Part shown: in pieces, positions 57,401 to 57,457 of the stretch
How positions within the stretch are numbered: position 1 is the stretch's first letter
Layout: every line of letters begins with the position of its first letter
Source of the DNA: Actinomycetota bacterium
GTDB lineage: Bacteria > Actinomycetota > Geothermincolia > Geothermincolales > RBG-13-55-18
Length of the DNA stretch: 57,457 nucleotides
NCBI GenBank assembly: GCA_028697145.1
Contig: JAQVFR010000020.1
Span: forward strand, 1 to 57,457
Direction of reading: 5' to 3'
Notes under the pieces: generated by a model
Seen by the model: only the letters and a program-made list of their open reading frames with translations
The model's database searches: none
Told to the model about the DNA's origin: nothing
Translations under genes and position numbers: made by a program

Positions 57401-57457
57401 GATACATAACCTGCCGGTCTGAGCACCCGGCGTTCGCTCAATCGCCCATCCGTCTGC

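Noticed and set aside
1-57457. selA, selB, selC, selD or other selenocysteine machinery; tRNA or rRNA genes
   Set aside because: None was recognised in the window on either strand by reading, so the machinery must be encoded elsewhere if the selenoprotein reading is right.

Overview
The window is high-GC DNA with dense gene packing, GGAGG-type or GGGGGTGA-type ribosome binding sites and frequent GTG and TTG starts. Gene content points to an anaerobic or microaerophilic monoderm: rubrerythrin, ferredoxins, Etf and CCG-type Fe-S electron carriers, 2-hydroxyacyl-CoA-dehydratase-type proteins, SLH-like exported proteins and a heliorhodopsin. An uncultured anaerobic lineage of Actinomycetota would fit, but this is inference because no rRNA or ribosomal protein is present.

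The most striking result is that UGA is apparently read as selenocysteine. Three genes carry an in-frame TGA exactly where their families have a redox cysteine: a thioredoxin-like lipoprotein (7258-7647, UxxC), a tiny CD1871A-like membrane protein (8645-8803 minus, UxxC) and a C_GCAxxG_C_C family protein (28649-29626). In each, a GC-rich hairpin with a G early in a 3-5 nt loop begins its loop 18-27 nt after the UGA, as bacterial SECIS elements do. A cysteine desulfurase family gene (35524-36672) and a DUF3343 putative Se/S carrier gene (42094-42336) may feed this, but selA, selB, selC and selD are not in the window.

Layout: 1-1651 is the 5' part of an exported propeller-like repeat protein. 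2104-7006 holds a crotonase, a 2TM protein, a pentapeptide-repeat protein, an unknown protein and a GMC oxidoreductase with its small partner. 7258-8803 is the first selenoprotein cluster around a membrane 4Fe-4S protein. 9160-13298 is mixed, with a papain-like amidase, crotonase, SHMT-like enzyme, DUF3795 protein and rubrerythrin, and includes a 210-bp inverted-repeat element that supplies the stop codon of the SHMT-like gene. 13630-22377 is an eight-gene minus-strand redox block: etfA, etfB, a small unknown, two FAD_binding_4 flavoproteins flanking a CCG Fe-S protein, a FixC-like dehydrogenase and a ferredoxin.

22750-35090 is mainly plus strand: radical SAM protein, HMG-CoA-synthase-like/DUF35 fusion plus thiolase, methyltransferases, the third selenoprotein, a nitronate monooxygenase-like enzyme, and a DUF35 / thiolase-like / thiolase-like / DUF35 block whose thiolase-like members lack the nucleophilic cysteine. 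35524-42336 contains the cysteine desulfurase, an SLH-like/NlpC/P60 repeat protein, a metallopeptidase and a three-gene DUF3343 / dehydratase-like / activator group. 42473-50751 holds an acyl-CoA synthetase preceded by small ORFs and a consensus promoter, a divergent XRE-cupin regulator, heliorhodopsin, esterase, glycerol kinase and a PaaK-like ligase. 51271-56939 has Fe-S proteins, an iron alcohol dehydrogenase, a PAS-type kinase and an iron-sulfur flavoprotein.

Several parts could cooperate in acyl-CoA catabolism (ligases, crotonases, thiolases, thiolase/DUF35 pairs), with electrons passed through Etf, FixC-like and ferredoxin carriers. Four copies of a dispersed intergenic repeat and fragments of a GGGGTCAG-type repeat lie mostly near gene ends. 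No rRNA, tRNA, CRISPR array, insertion sequence or replication origin was recognised.
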